Assembly: GCA_001592805.2 (NCBI GenBank)
Contig: CP051142.1
Span: forward strand, 2,170,001-2,234,000
Length of the DNA stretch: 64,000 nt
Reading direction: 5' to 3'
DNA from: Peltaster fructicola
Taxonomy: Eukaryota > Ascomycota > Dothideomycetes
Shown: piece after piece, positions 42,793 through 54,144 of the stretch
Layout: each line of letters begins with the position of its first letter
Numbering within the stretch: position 1 is the first letter of the stretch
Program-made: the position numbers and the translations under genes
Notes under the pieces: generated by a model
What the model saw: the letters and a program-made list of their open reading frames with translations, nothing else
What the model was told of the DNA's origin: nothing
Databases searched by the model: none

Positions 42793-45355
42793 ATGGCTCC
42801 AACACGGCCGGCAGCATCTAGAAACGCTTCCTCGCACGATGCGCGCCGGAACGATGAGGATGGGCAGGAAGTGCAGCAAGCAGGACGCTCCGCTTCTGCT
42901 CTCGCTGCTGCGGCCTCAGCATACAGCCTACGACAACAAGCACAACGCTCGAATTCGTCACAAAACCTCCGACTGAGCAGCAGTCAGCCGAATCTATTGA
43001 AAAAGAAGGGCAGGCCGCGAGCACACTTGCAGGACATTGGTGATACATCAGATGCAGAGCTCGAAGACTCGCCACAAGCATTACCAAATGGTACGAACTT
43101 CTCAAGGCCTGGCACCTCTTCCAGGCCACAAAAGCCAGCTCTTCTTCTCCCGACATCCTCGAACGATTCCAGCAGCTCGTCGAGAGGCAGCAGACTACCA
43201 AGCGCCGAATCGTCACCCGAATCACGACCAGCAGACGCTCTTCTTATGCACCACGTACCCATACCACCAATACCCACAGATGAGCTACCGCCACCACGCC
43301 GACCAATGACTGGAAGAACAGAGATGAGCAAGAGAGATTCACAACTGAGTATAGCACGTCTTGGAACGCCCAGGTCTGTCAGAGACCTTGGCACAGACTA
43401 CGACCGATACTACAATCCTTTCGCTTCGAGAAACAACTCACAGCTCGACTTGAGCAAGATCGAAGCATCGATGCTCGGCACGTCTGCCTCTGCGACCGAT
43501 CTCAAGCGATTTTCTAATCCTTTTGGCGACCCCAGACGCGTCTCCAGTGCGTGGCACTCGCCTCTTAGCACAAGACCAGCGTCACCAGCTCATGATGGTG
43601 CGGAGAAGGCTGCTTTGGCGGGAGTCGTAGCTGTTTCCGCAGAGGATGCAACCAAGCCAGGCACACCTACATTTATCAACGATGCGGACCCAGAGAAGAC
43701 ACCATTCTATCCATACGTTGATGACAGGCTCGGCAACCCAGAATATGCCTTTCCACTGTTTGTCGATACGAAAGAGGACGATGACGACCTACATATGCCA
43801 GCATGGGACGACGATATACGGCTGAAGCCAAAACTGAAGGACCATTTTACAAAAGAGAACATCTGCAGCACGTTTGGCATGATCCTGATGACCGCTGGGT
43901 TACTATGCGTTTTCATAGTGCTGCCGGTCATCTCATATACAGGCACCAGCCTAATTCCTTATGGATACAACACACCTCTGGACCAGATGCCGACCGCCTT
44001 CAAGCCAGTAGATCCGAACTCTTGGTACTATGTGAACGGTAACACCTACCCTCTGCTTTCGAACATACGACAGGGCCTTATAGATCCGGATACTCCTTCC
44101 AATGTTATGAGCAGGACGGCAGTTGATGGTACGCCCATGAAGCTTGTTTTCAGCGACGAGTTCAATGCCCAGAACAGAACCTTCTATCCTGGAGATGATC
44201 CGTATTTCTACGGCTTTGATGGGTGGTATGGTGCAACGCAAGACCTGGAGTGGTATGACCCAGATGCACTCAACACAGGTGAGTTAAACCCGGAAGTGTC
44301 AATTACAATCCAGCTAACGTTGGACAGGCGGCGGCGTTCTTGAGATTGGACTTGATCAGTTCCTCAACCATGGGCTCGGCTATCGGTCCGGTATGTTGCA
44401 CAGTTGGAATCAGCTTTGTTTCACGGGTGGTGTCTTCGAAGTATCAGTCTCACTTCCTGGACCTGCGGGTGTTCACGGCTGGTGGCCTGGTGTATGGACA
44501 ATGGGCAACTTGGGCCGACCGGGCTATCTCTCCACCACTGACGGTCTCTGGCCATACACGTATGACGAGTGCGATACAGGCATCACACCCAACCAGTCTA
44601 TGACGGACGGAACGAGCCATCTGCCGGGGCAGAGACTAAACAAGTGCACCTGCGATGGCGAGGATCATCCCAATTTCGGTCATGGTCGAGGTGCGCCTGA
44701 GATCGATGTTATCGAGGTCAGCGCCGACTGGGGAGGAAAGGGCATAGGTGTCGCCACCCAGTCGTTCCAAGCTGCACCCTTCGACATCTGGTACTATCCT
44801 GACTACGAATTCATGGAGACACCAAACTACAATCTCAGTTTCGTCAACACCTATACTGGAGGACCATTCCAACAGGCAGTCTCGACGACAACTATGCTGA
44901 ACAACTCATGGTACGATGGCAAAGCTTACCAGAAATACGCCTTCGAATATGCGCCTGGTCGAGATGAGAATGCCTACATCCAATGGTACGTTGGCGAGGA
45001 AGAGATGATGAAGTTCGATGCTCGCGCTCTTGGCCCGAACGGTAACGTCGGTCAGCGTATCATCGCCGAGGAGCCAATGTCTTTGATCATGAATCTGGGC
45101 TTCTCGCACTCATGGGTTGATATCGATCTCTCGAAGCTGAAGTTTCCAACCTTCATGCGCATCGACTACGTGCGCTGGTATCAGAGATACGATTCCGAAT
45201 CGGTGACCTGCGACCCTCCTGGCTACCCGACGACTGAATACATCGCCCAGCACCCTGAAGCTTACAATAATCCTAATAAAACACTATGGTCGCAGACAGG
45301 CTACTCATGGCCGAAGAACACACTCATGAACGGCTGCTCTCAGACGGAGTCGTAG
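42793..45355 (+). CDS. KRE6: Beta-glucan synthesis-associated protein KRE6/SKN1 (GH16)
   Basis: Type II membrane glycoprotein of the secretory pathway needed for beta-1,6-glucan in the wall. 837 residues, two exons, intron 44279-44327. The long Ser/Pro-rich cytoplasmic tail covers about 1-355. A single membrane span follows at about 359-384 (TFGMILMTAGLLCVFIVLPV). The luminal GH16-like domain contains LVFSDEFN, YRSGMLHSWNQLCF, WPGVWTMGNLGRPGY, CDTGITPNQ and the ExDxxE signature APEIDVIEVS (E620, D622, E625). The glycosidase residues are kept, though enzyme activity of this family is debated. The C-terminus ends shortly after WSQTGYSWPKNTLMNGC, as usual. Confidence 0.95.
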
Positions 45356-45831
45356 AGCCAGGCAGTCATCGCTCTTCATCAACATCTCACGTCAATACAT
45401 AATTTAGAGCATTGCATATATTGTGCATACCGGCATATCCAGATGGCGTTTTGGCGTCGCATCTTCGCATGGACGGGGTTTTGTACATACGGATGATGAT
45501 GTAGGATTGGCACGTTTTGCACAGCAGGAATGAGTATGATGGTGGAAGCAAAACACACATCGTATACGTAGCTCGAGTATAGTCAAAAGCTATATACCCA
45601 ATCTGTGCCTCCAGCCAGGTGTGCCACTGTGGATGACTTTCTACTGCTCACAAACAATGCTTGCGGCACAGCCAGTTGTGTAGATCGTTGCCATTGGTAG
45701 GTCGATTGCATGCCTATCTCGACACAGCGTGTGGTCATCAGCTCACCTGCAGATTTTGTCACTTGATGAGAGGCAAACATCTCAAACCCGCCGTGCCTAT
45801 AGCTCATCATCAGCAGCCTCTTGACTTTACC
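45356..45831. other. Intergenic
   Basis: Presumed terminator of KRE6/SKN1 and upstream region of the next gene. An in-frame ATG at 45766 could lengthen that gene by 22 residues. Confidence 0.45.
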
Positions 45832-46575
45832 ATGACCGGCACGATCATCGTGGCCGCAGATGGCTTACCATGCCGAGTGCTGTCCGGCATGCACAACTCA
45901 GAGCTATCGAAAATGTCAGTTGTGCTTTACCGACAGTGCGAGCAGTTCTCCATAAACCTGTCGGATATCCTAGAGACTCCCTTGCACGAGGACCTGCAGG
46001 CGATCTTGCGTGCTACGCCAGAGAGGACAATGTTCAAGCGCTGGCACCTCGCGTGCTCCAGGGTCATCGCAGAGTGTTTGCCGACCATGCAAACACTTTC
46101 AAAAGGCGACTCGTCCTGGAAGACCGTACATGACCTTCTTCACACGAAAGCTCATGCTCTGCAGTTGACTGGGCTTGCTGGGAAAGTGACCATAGCAAGC
46201 TCATCTCTTGGACGGGTTGCAGCCTACTACATGCAACCGGTCTCCTTGCAGGACTTGGAGACGACAATCACAACTCTTCCAAGATACGCCAGCTCGGATG
46301 TCCTCCTTCGAGATCAGGCAGAAGCACCACCGAAGATGGCATCTCTGGTCCACAGGCCTGAGGACATCCTGTACTTCAGAAGTTTCGACAGGGATACCAC
46401 TGATGCCGATACAGGAGAGCTCGACAATCTGTCTCGCAGGTGCGTTGAGGGCTGGATCAAAGCTGAGCGTACTACTCGTGCAAGCCCGGCGGCCACTGAC
46501 GACTCATTCGCTGTGCTTGGACTTGTAGTAGAGGGAGATCTGGCGGCAGGAGTTCTAGTCTCACAGCGCTTTTGA
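45832..46575 (+). CDS. Uncharacterised protein
   Basis: 247 residues, single exon, starting MTGTIIVAADGLPC in context ACCATGACC. I do not recognise a domain. The first part has a CRVLSGMHNSEL turn, then a mainly helical segment (about 40-120) with LHTKAHALQLTGLAG, and a Ser/Thr/Asp-rich end closing with SFAVLGLVVEGDLAAGVLVSQRF. No signal peptide or clear membrane span. The open frame continues 57 codons upstream without a stop, with a second ATG at 45766. Even composition along its length supports a real gene, but it could be a lineage-specific orphan. Confidence 0.5.
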   Translation: MTGTIIVAADGLPCRVLSGMHNSELSKMSVVLYRQCEQFSINLSDILETPLHEDLQAILRATPERTMFKRWHLACSRVIAECLPTMQTLSKGDSSWKTVHDLLHTKAHALQLTGLAGKVTIASSSLGRVAAYYMQPVSLQDLETTITTLPRYASSDVLLRDQAEAPPKMASLVHRPEDILYFRSFDRDTTDADTGELDNLSRRCVEGWIKAERTTRASPAATDDSFAVLGLVVEGDLAAGVLVSQRF

Positions 46576-47233
46576 CAGCGGTCCACCCATCCGATAGTGG
46601 TGTGTTCGCAGGAAGATAGAACGTAGAGCTAATCGACAGTGCTGCCGTAATGTCGTCGCTGATATGTCTGAGGATTGAACATTCGTCGTTCGTGATGTGA
46701 GCATATCCGTTACTCTTCCCAGTGAAGACTTCCAACAACAGGAGCACAAGATTGTCCACCGCTCGATTCTTCTTTTTGACGTGACGTTGCAAGGTTTCTA
46801 TGCTTGAAAACGATCTCGCATCGGAGCCGCGCTCAAAACAACGAGGTTCCAGACTGCCAGCATGGCTATGAGCACTCACAGAAGCAGGACGTGCTGCAGC
46901 TGGAGGTTATGAGAGCCAGCAGGATAAAAGAGCTGCAGCGTACGGATGTTCTCAAGGATTGATCAGCACTCTTTGTACTGACCACCTTGTAGATGTACAG
47001 GAGACAATTGCTCGGATTTTGCTCGGCATTGTTACCAATGGTGCAATGAGTTATGACGTGCCTCGTGGGCGGAGGCGATCACGCATTACAAATATGAGCG
47101 ATAGTATATCAGGTTGGTCACGTCCTTGAATCGAATCGATCTTCCTCTCAGCAAACATCTCATCCTTTCGCCCGTTCGATATTGGCGACACACAACCTCA
47201 CAGCATACTCAATACACTACTGCGCTCGACAAG
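46576..47233. other. Intergenic
   Basis: A 135-codon minus-strand frame (46472-46879) overlaps the end of the orphan gene, has no recognisable similarity and is probably chance. Upstream region of the AsaB-like gene. Confidence 0.45.
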
Positions 47234-48124
47234 ATGACGACGGCCATTTTCAAGCACATCGATCGGTCTACCATTGACGGTCGCCCATTTGTCAAGGTCG
47301 ATGGTCCAGGACAGAACTTCACCCTTGAGGATGTCGAACGAGAAGTGTTCGACGTCCGAGGCAAGGAGAAAGACTTTACCACAGACAACTCGGGATTTCA
47401 GTTCTTGAACAGTCCAGCAAAGGAGAAACTATTCACCGACGAGAGTGCTGTGCGCGAAGGCTACTACAGTGAGGTAGAAGCACTGCTCAAGTCGAACATC
47501 TCTGGCATTAAGAAGGTGCATATCTTCGACCATACCATTCGTCGACGACAGAAGGATGCTCCTCGCCAACCTGTGCAGCAAGTACATGTTGACCAGACTC
47601 CTGCCGCCGCCGACGCTCGTGTGAGACGACATTTGCCAGCCGACGAGGCAGAGACCTTGCTGAAAGGCCGGTATCAGATCATCAACGTCTGGCGACCGAT
47701 TGAGAATCCAGCATCAGACTTTCCTCTGGCTGTCGTGGATTGGCGATCGACAAAGCCCGAGGACTTCATCGCAGTCGATCTGATGTATCCAAAGCGACCA
47801 GATAGTGTGCTCGATGATGATGATCGAGGAAAGGAGAAGGTGCCTGACGAGAAGAGCTACTTCTCTACCGAGGGATATGAGGTTCGTGGCGAGACGATGA
47901 GTGTTGCCGCCAATCCTAACCACAAGTTTTACTTCATGAAGGACATGACGCCTGAGCAGGTGTTGCTGTTGAAGTGCTATGATTCCTTTGGAGACAGTCA
48001 GCCGAACGGGAAGTCTGGTCTTGCTGTCAGAACACCACACACAGCTTTCATCGATCCAAAGACCCCAGCCGATGCACCAGGTCGACAGAGTATCGAAGTG
48101 AGGTGCTTGGTGTTCTATGAGTAG
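47234..48124 (+). CDS. AsaB/CmcJ-like hydroxylase or desaturase
   Basis: 296 residues, single exon. The family runs from an N-terminal strand region (FVKVDGPGQNFTLEDVEREVFDVRG) through KVHIFDHTIRRR, then YQIINVWRPIENPASDFPLAVVDWRS and VRTPHTAFIDP near the end. This is the GA4 desaturase/AsaB/CmcJ fold group, which resembles iron- and oxoglutarate-dependent enzymes. Known relatives modify small secondary products, but many copies stand alone and have no assigned substrate. No synthase or transporter gene lies nearby, so a pathway role cannot be read from context. The start is ATG 47234. Confidence 0.75.
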   Translation: MTTAIFKHIDRSTIDGRPFVKVDGPGQNFTLEDVEREVFDVRGKEKDFTTDNSGFQFLNSPAKEKLFTDESAVREGYYSEVEALLKSNISGIKKVHIFDHTIRRRQKDAPRQPVQQVHVDQTPAAADARVRRHLPADEAETLLKGRYQIINVWRPIENPASDFPLAVVDWRSTKPEDFIAVDLMYPKRPDSVLDDDDRGKEKVPDEKSYFSTEGYEVRGETMSVAANPNHKFYFMKDMTPEQVLLLKCYDSFGDSQPNGKSGLAVRTPHTAFIDPKTPADAPGRQSIEVRCLVFYE

Positions 48125-48377
48125 CTCTCAGTGTAGCGCACATAGACATATGAGTAGACGATTCTGTAATGATGTTCGTCCTGAGCATGGCGCCAATCTC
48201 TTTGACACTCGATCGTCGATTGTGGGCGTGATTCAGCTCTACCAGCAATATTGACAGCCATCCAGGAGTTGAACATGGTTGTGCCTTGAACGGGAAACAC
48301 CGACAGAACCCTTGGGTTATCACCATGGCAGAGCATACTCGATTGTAGTTGTTCACCAACAGTCGCTTGTCCTGCGT

Positions 48378-48800
48378 TCAGGGCGGCGGCTTCTTCTGAT
48401 TCACCTGTCCACGCAGCGTCTCCAGATAGTTGTCCATGAAACCTTGCTTAGGTGCTTGACCCGATCGTTGCTGCAACTCTTGCCATGCCGACTCTGCATC
48501 CTCTGCTGGCGGTGTGGGCGGCTTGCTCTCGGCCTTTATTGGACCCTGCAACCTCGTCCCTTTTGCTTGCTCTTTCTCGGCCGTTCCCAGCTGTGTACGT
48601 AGCTCATCATAGAAGTGCTGACCGAAGCGTGAGCCCGGCTCGTCTAGCTTGGTGCCTCCGAGCTCATCAGGAGGAACGCCGTGACGGACTCGATGAACCG
48701 TCTTGACCACCTGCTCAACGCCCTTGTGGAAGGTCGGTGACTTCATGAGCTGCTGATAGGCAAGCGACTCTAGCATGACGAGCCAAGGGAACGGCGCCAT
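48378..48800 (-). CDS. Small conserved ascomycete protein of unknown function
   Basis: 140 residues, single exon, starting MAPFPWLVMLESLAYQQL. The core SPTFHKGVEQVVKTVHRVRHG followed by ELGGTKLDEPGS and HFYDELRTQL is a pattern I have seen in short fungal proteins predicted to be mitochondrial. It ends in a Pro/Lys tail (QKKPPP). I cannot name a function. The frame is open upstream of the ATG without a stop for another 37 codons, but family members start near this methionine. Confidence 0.65.
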   Translation of the reverse strand: MAPFPWLVMLESLAYQQLMKSPTFHKGVEQVVKTVHRVRHGVPPDELGGTKLDEPGSRFGQHFYDELRTQLGTAEKEQAKGTRLQGPIKAESKPPTPPAEDAESAWQELQQRSGQAPKQGFMDNYLETLRGQVNQKKPPP

Positions 48801-49403
48801 GTTTGTGATGGATAGTGGGACGCAACTGATCGTGAGGTTTGTTGTCGCCTCTCTGGTCAAGATGGACAAATCGTTGCTGACAAAGAAAGTTGCAGCCACG
48901 AGCTTCACCAACCCACTTTTGGCGGCTCAAGGTACATGACGCACGAGACCTGCATGCATTGTACATACAGCTGCCATTTGAGAACAGGAGTCTACCTGCT
49001 ACTTCACTCGGAAGTCTGGCTCTTCTGGACAAGTTCTTTTGTCCCGGAGATCGAGCCTCAAACTGACGCAAGTGGTTGCTGTCATCGTTTCACCATCATC
49101 GGCGCTAGACAGACACTCCCACTCGCTCGCACGATCTGTCGACCATCTCTTTGTTGCTGATAGCATTGCTGCCTCTCGCCAATCTGTGTGCCACTGGTTA
49201 AGAGTGTTGATCCCGCAAGCAACCAAGGCGCTTGCATGAGCAGGTCTTGTGTGCGGCGCGTCGTTTCTCTCAATAATCTTCTCTTCACGGCGCCTAATCA
49301 TTCCCACTCTCCAAACTTTACATTCTCCCTCAACCTGGGTCTGTCTCGGTGTAACACACTTACCTTTTACGAGTGCGGACGAGGCCACGGCCAACAGCGA
49401 GAC
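48801..49403. other. Divergent upstream region of the small conserved protein and the tyrosine phosphatase
   Basis: Open frames on both strands (up to 195 codons on the minus strand, 48999-49586) overlap the phosphatase and each other and match no family; treated as chance. Confidence 0.45.
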
Positions 49404-50503
49404 ATGACGTCGAAAAGCACTTCGGAAGTCCCAGCTTTCCTGAGACAGTCGAGAGGAGGTCAGTGAAAGACGCTTCAATTCTCTGCAGGTACGCCAGCTA
49501 ACGTCTGCTAGATCTACACTCAAAGTTTGTCGATCTCGAATGGAAGCAGCGGAACAGACTTGCACAAGGCTCACAAGATGCTGCAACGTCTGGCGACTCG
49601 AAGTTCGCCCGGTTAGCCGGCGACCACATCACATCTCGTAACCGCTACCTCAATGTCGAGCCCTTCGCACAGAATCGCATCAAGCTAAAGGTCGGCGAGG
49701 GCGTCAATGACTACATCAATGCGAGTCCGATCAAGCTGGGCGAACGTTACTACATTGCAACACAAGGACCAAAGGATACGAGTGTAACACACTTCTACAG
49801 AATGCTGAAGTCAGAGATCAAGGGTCCTGCTGTGGTCGTCATGCTCACCCAGACCTTCGAGTCTGGGAAAGAGAAGTGCTTTCAGTACTATCCGTTGACG
49901 AAGCAGGACTCACCCTTGGACGTGCCTCGAGATGAAGAGTCTGGAGACGGCTTCACTGGCACGGTGGAACTGATCAGCACTGAGGAGGCTTCGACATCGA
50001 GAACACAGATACGGAAGTTGAAACTGCATACAAAGACAGATGATGGCTCGACAGAAGAGAAGGACATAACACACCTGCTGTTCTCGGGCTGGCCAGACTT
50101 CTTGGTGCCAGAGGGAGAGAACCGCACAGCTCTGATACGTCTTGTCCAGCTCTCGGCTCGTTTCAATGCTGGACACTCCACACCGACCGATGCGCCCACG
50201 ACGGACGATGCTATGTCGAAGGACTTATCCGGCACCGAGCAGGACAATCCGCGCATCATACATTGCTCTGCTGGGGTTGGCAGAAGCGGCACATTCATCG
50301 CACTGGACTATCTGCTAGGCCAACTACACAGCGGCAAGTTCGATCGCCTTCCAGCGAACAGAGACCCGGTTGCAGAAACCGTGGACAGCCTACGACAACA
50401 GCGTATGATGATGGTTCAAGGAGAGTCGCAGTTTAACTTCCTATACGAGGTCCTGCGAGAGCAATTCGAGGCGCGGCAGCAGTCTAAGCAGACCGCCGCC
50501 TGA
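49404..50503 (+). CDS. Classical protein tyrosine phosphatase (PTP1-like)
   Basis: Removes phosphate from tyrosine in signalling proteins, probably MAP kinases as in yeast. 348 residues, two exons; intron 49459-49511 has a GTCAGT donor and ends GTCTGCTAG. The PTP domain runs from about 30 to the end: SRNRYLNVEPF, NDYINASPIKL, YYIATQGP, WPDFLVPE (the WPD loop, aspartate present) and the active site HCSAGVGRSGTF with nucleophile C270. Q-loop glutamines in VDSLRQQRMMMVQ are present, so it should be active. Confidence 0.93.
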
Positions 50504-51644
50504 CCTACAGCAACGGGTGACGATTGACGATGCATGATCTACAGAAGGGAGGGTCAGACGCACAAGCGTACAGTGTCTATATAGCGATCATGGTGTGTAC
50601 AGTAATGGGTGTATGATCGAAGCGATGCTCTTTACATGCTCTGTGTATGCTCTGAATCTCGAGGACCTCGATCCCAAGTGACTCATGCAATCTGCCTGCT
50701 CTGTATTGCAGGAAGGCCGCCTTGGTCGTAGAACCTGCCTTGGAGAGGCCTCTATCGGGGAAGCGTACCGAAGGATGAGTACAAGCTCGTCTGATCCTTG
50801 CCGATGAGACTTGATTGCGTAGACCTACTAAGCATACTAATTCTACGCGAACAATGAGGCTGAAGGAGGCGGATCATTAATAGAGCTCTACTGGGTCCAG
50901 ACCAGGACTACCACCCAGTTTGCGGTCGGTCTATCACATCGCCAAGCATGCGTAACATGAAAGGCTACACCTTGCGAGGCTACAGCTCCGAAAATGAAGA
51001 TGTCCTTCCAACATGAAACACTCACAGAACGCAAAGGTGTACCAATATGTTGTGATTAGTGTCCCGAAAGGACAATTGATATGCAAGTTTGAGTAGCCCA
51101 AGAAGCAGACGAAATTCTGAAAAAACAAATGGGTATCTGAGGTATGCGCCTGACTCCTGTGAGACTCCTGTGGATGTATGCGTGTGTGTGTGTGAGTGAG
51201 TGTTCATATGCCGTCCTGTGCGAATCGATGTCGAACGAAAGGTGCAGTCTGCGACAACTAGGTTCCGACAATGAAGTCCATGACATATGCAGCGTTCGCA
51301 CCAAGACCAGATCATTGGCTCAGATCTAAAGCTTGGAATGCTTGCTCTTCATAACCTTACCATGGTCGTGGTGCGTGGTAAGGTAGCACAGTCGGCAGGT
51401 TGCAGTCCCTCCATATTCGACAAAGGAAAGCAGCGTTCATCGGCGAGGCTGCAGAAACGGAGGCCGTCGGAGGAAATCTGGTAGCTGGTAGAGAGTTGTG
51501 GGGGCACACAGGAAGCTGGCCATCAGGTGTGCCTCGCATTCCGCGTGACCAATTAAGAATGGTGTGGCTTGTTGCTGCTAGCACAAGATAGAACTTCTCC
51601 CCATCGACGACACTCTCTCTCCCTCTTGTTTTGACCCACACCAT
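50504..51644. other. Intergenic between convergent genes, about 1.1 kb
   Basis: Holds the 3' ends of the phosphatase and medA. A GT microsatellite lies at 51182-51202. No gene recognised. Confidence 0.5.
51182..51202 (+). repeat. GT/GA microsatellite
   Basis: A GT dinucleotide run that grades into GTGA units; length is likely variable between strains. Confidence 0.8.
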
Positions 51645-54144
51645 CTATGCGCCGCTCGTAGTCGGCTGACCTTGTTGCTCGTAATCGTGCAAGGGTATGA
51701 AGCGTGCTTCAGACATCTGTTGGGACTGGCCAAGCAACGATGGGATCCTAGCAGTGCCGTATTGATACTGTGATGACGATGGCATCGTCGCTGACATGCC
51801 GTAGCCTGCTAGTCCTCCAGGTGTATAGTCCCAAGGCGTACGGGCCGAAGAGGGTGTCGCGGAGAGGTCCGTGGTGCCAGAGCCATACTGAGCAGGCGAT
51901 GGATGATGCCAGGAAGCAGCCTGACCACTGTGAGGTACCGATAGACGAAGATCTGGTGGGCCTGCTGACAGGTCGGCGGCCGAGTGCGGCACGTAGCTCT
52001 GCGAAGTCATGGACGTTGCGTACGTGTGCCCGTGAGATGTGACTGAGCTCGATGTCGACTGCGGTGAGGCCAGGTTGCGAGTGTCCATGCCAGTATCCGC
52101 CGCAAGTCTTGCAGCTGCATAGCTTGACCCTGCAGGTGTATGCAGCGCGCCGGCCGTCGACGAGTAGCTAGCTGACTGTCGATCCGTTAGCGAGCATGAT
52201 CACCTTTGCATCTTCTTGGGGCACCTTAGACTTACATATTTGCCGATGATCTTTCTCAACGCAGTCGAGAGGATGCGCCACGGGAACACCTTGACATCCT
52301 TCTCGATATTCCTTGGCTTTGGATTTGGGAATCCCATGATCACTTTGAAGAACTCCTCGCTGTCCGCTTTGACCTTCGACACCGTGGCAGGACGGAAACC
52401 CTCCAGATTGCGACGGATGCGGTTCTTCTCTTCGACAGTGAAGCGCACAGCAACCAAGGACTCCAGCAGTTGGATTGTGTCGACACTCGTAACGTAGCAC
52501 TCCGATTTCTCCTGCCACCAGATACAGCTGACACAGATGCTGTTGGGTGCACGCTCCTCCAGTGTCACAGGCTCGAATGTTGTTGTGATCACGCTGCCTT
52601 GCTGGCTGCGTTGAAACTGCACAAGTCGCCTCTTTGCTTCCCATTCTGTCTTGCTCCAGTCCTCGACCATCGAGTTGAGGTCGCCTTCGATTTTGAGCAT
52701 AGCCTTTGTATTTGCTGGATACATGGCGTATGGATTAAAAGATTGCGTTGCAGATGCTGGTAGACCAGGCGTCGTGGGCGACTGATGTAGCGTCGATGTG
52801 CGAATCAGTGGTGGATTGCCAGATGCTGGTGATGGTAGCAGCTGCGATGTTCTTGCAGCAGGGACGACGGTCGCATCCCTCACAGACGGTCCACCAGAAT
52901 AGTAGTCATAACCCACGGCACTTGGTTCGGTCTGAAGACGTGCGTTCGCAGAAGCAGGCTGAGGAGCATAGTATTGCTGGGTCTGCACGCGAGGCAGTCC
53001 AACAGGATAGTTGAACTCCGGCTGGCTGAATCTGCGAGGTTGCGCAAACGTCGGCATGTTCTGACGACCCTGCACGAGAGAGGACGATTCGCCAGTGTAG
53101 AAGTTCTGAGAAGCGCTTCTGCTCATGTCCTGGTATGATGGCTTTTTTGGCGGAGAACGACGCTCGATGAGTTCAGCTGACAGTTTGCGCTTCCTCGAGA
53201 CCGGCGGCGAGCTGACATCGAAGTCGTTGAGGTATGTGAAGCTGCCAACATCGATTGTTGGTGCTTCCCAGGCGGCCGAGCCTTCAAAGGCGAGTGCCAG
53301 GAGACTGTGATGAGTTCGACAAGGTCGATGCGATTGGAGGAGCGTTGGTATGGATGACATATTCGTACGGTGAGTTAGGCAGCGAAGTCTTCGATAAGAC
53401 GCTGTCGCAGCGCTTGTGTCCGAACATGATCAGAACGTCTGTGGCAGGATGTGCTTCGAGATCGTACAGCGTCTGAAAGCGGATCGTAACTTTGGCGCCT
53501 GCAATCCCTTGGCTGGGAGTGTATGAGAGAATGTCCGGCAGCTGGCGAGGACCGGCATGCATGTAAGTAGTATTAGAAGCAGTAGCGGCGTATGGCGGTG
53601 CTGCTGCATAGTAGTGATTAGAGTCATGTGGTGCCGCATAGGCTTGACCGGTGCCCAGGTAAGGCAAGGCAGAGCCATGAGCTAGATTTTGAGCTGCCTG
53701 CGCGTGGGTGCCGACATAATCATGAGTGTACTGAGGGTGTGCAGCCGCGAATGAAGTGTAGTCTTGTGCTGCTGCTTCTGGTCTGGTGCCTTGGTAGTCT
53801 GGAAATTGGTCAGCTGCTGATATCGAACACCCTCACATGCGCAATCCCATCCGCAGCACTGAGTCGTTCCTCAGGCAGATCCTGTGGGATGCAAATGACT
53901 TACCATACTGGTCGTAGCTTTGGTTCTTGTCGTACTCTGACATCGATAGGAGAAGCGACCTCGGATCTGCTGGGCCAGTAGGCCCACTCTCTGAGGAGGT
54001 ACGATATTCGTCAATCAAACTGCTAGGTATACCAATGTCCTCATCGACAATGAACGGTATTCTCTGTTGCTCATAGGTTGTATGCTGCATCGATCAGTAA
54101 CAAGTCATGTTCCATGTCTGACAACAACTCACCTGGCGACGCAT
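51645..54144 (-). CDS. medA: MedA (medusa)-type developmental regulator, with a frame problem
   Basis: Nuclear regulator of conidiation, adhesion and wall-related gene expression in filamentous ascomycetes. About 760 residues. An immunoglobulin-like part is marked by LPDILSYTPSQGIAGAKV and LIMFGHKRCDSVL. The conserved C-terminal domain includes NSMVEDWSKTEWEAKRRLV, ADSEEFFKVIMGFPNPKPR and IEKDVKVFPWRILSTALRKIIGKY. Introns: 54085-54132 (leaving a 12-nt first exon, MRRQ), 53799-53903 and 52176-52235. Between YEYVIHTNAPPIASTLSNSSQ and LLALAFEGSAAW the frame changes by one base near 53300-53306. A 64-nt intron at 53305-53368 would also repair the length but would delete the conserved YEYVIHTNAPP segment. 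The 3.6 kb upstream fits the long leaders known for medA. Confidence 0.88.

Noticed and set aside
46472-46879. 135-codon minus-strand frame after the orphan gene
   Set aside because: Overlaps the orphan's 3' end and shows no similarity or start context.
48999-49586. 195-codon minus-strand frame over the start of the tyrosine phosphatase
   Set aside because: No similarity, overlaps a clear gene, and codon use is uneven.
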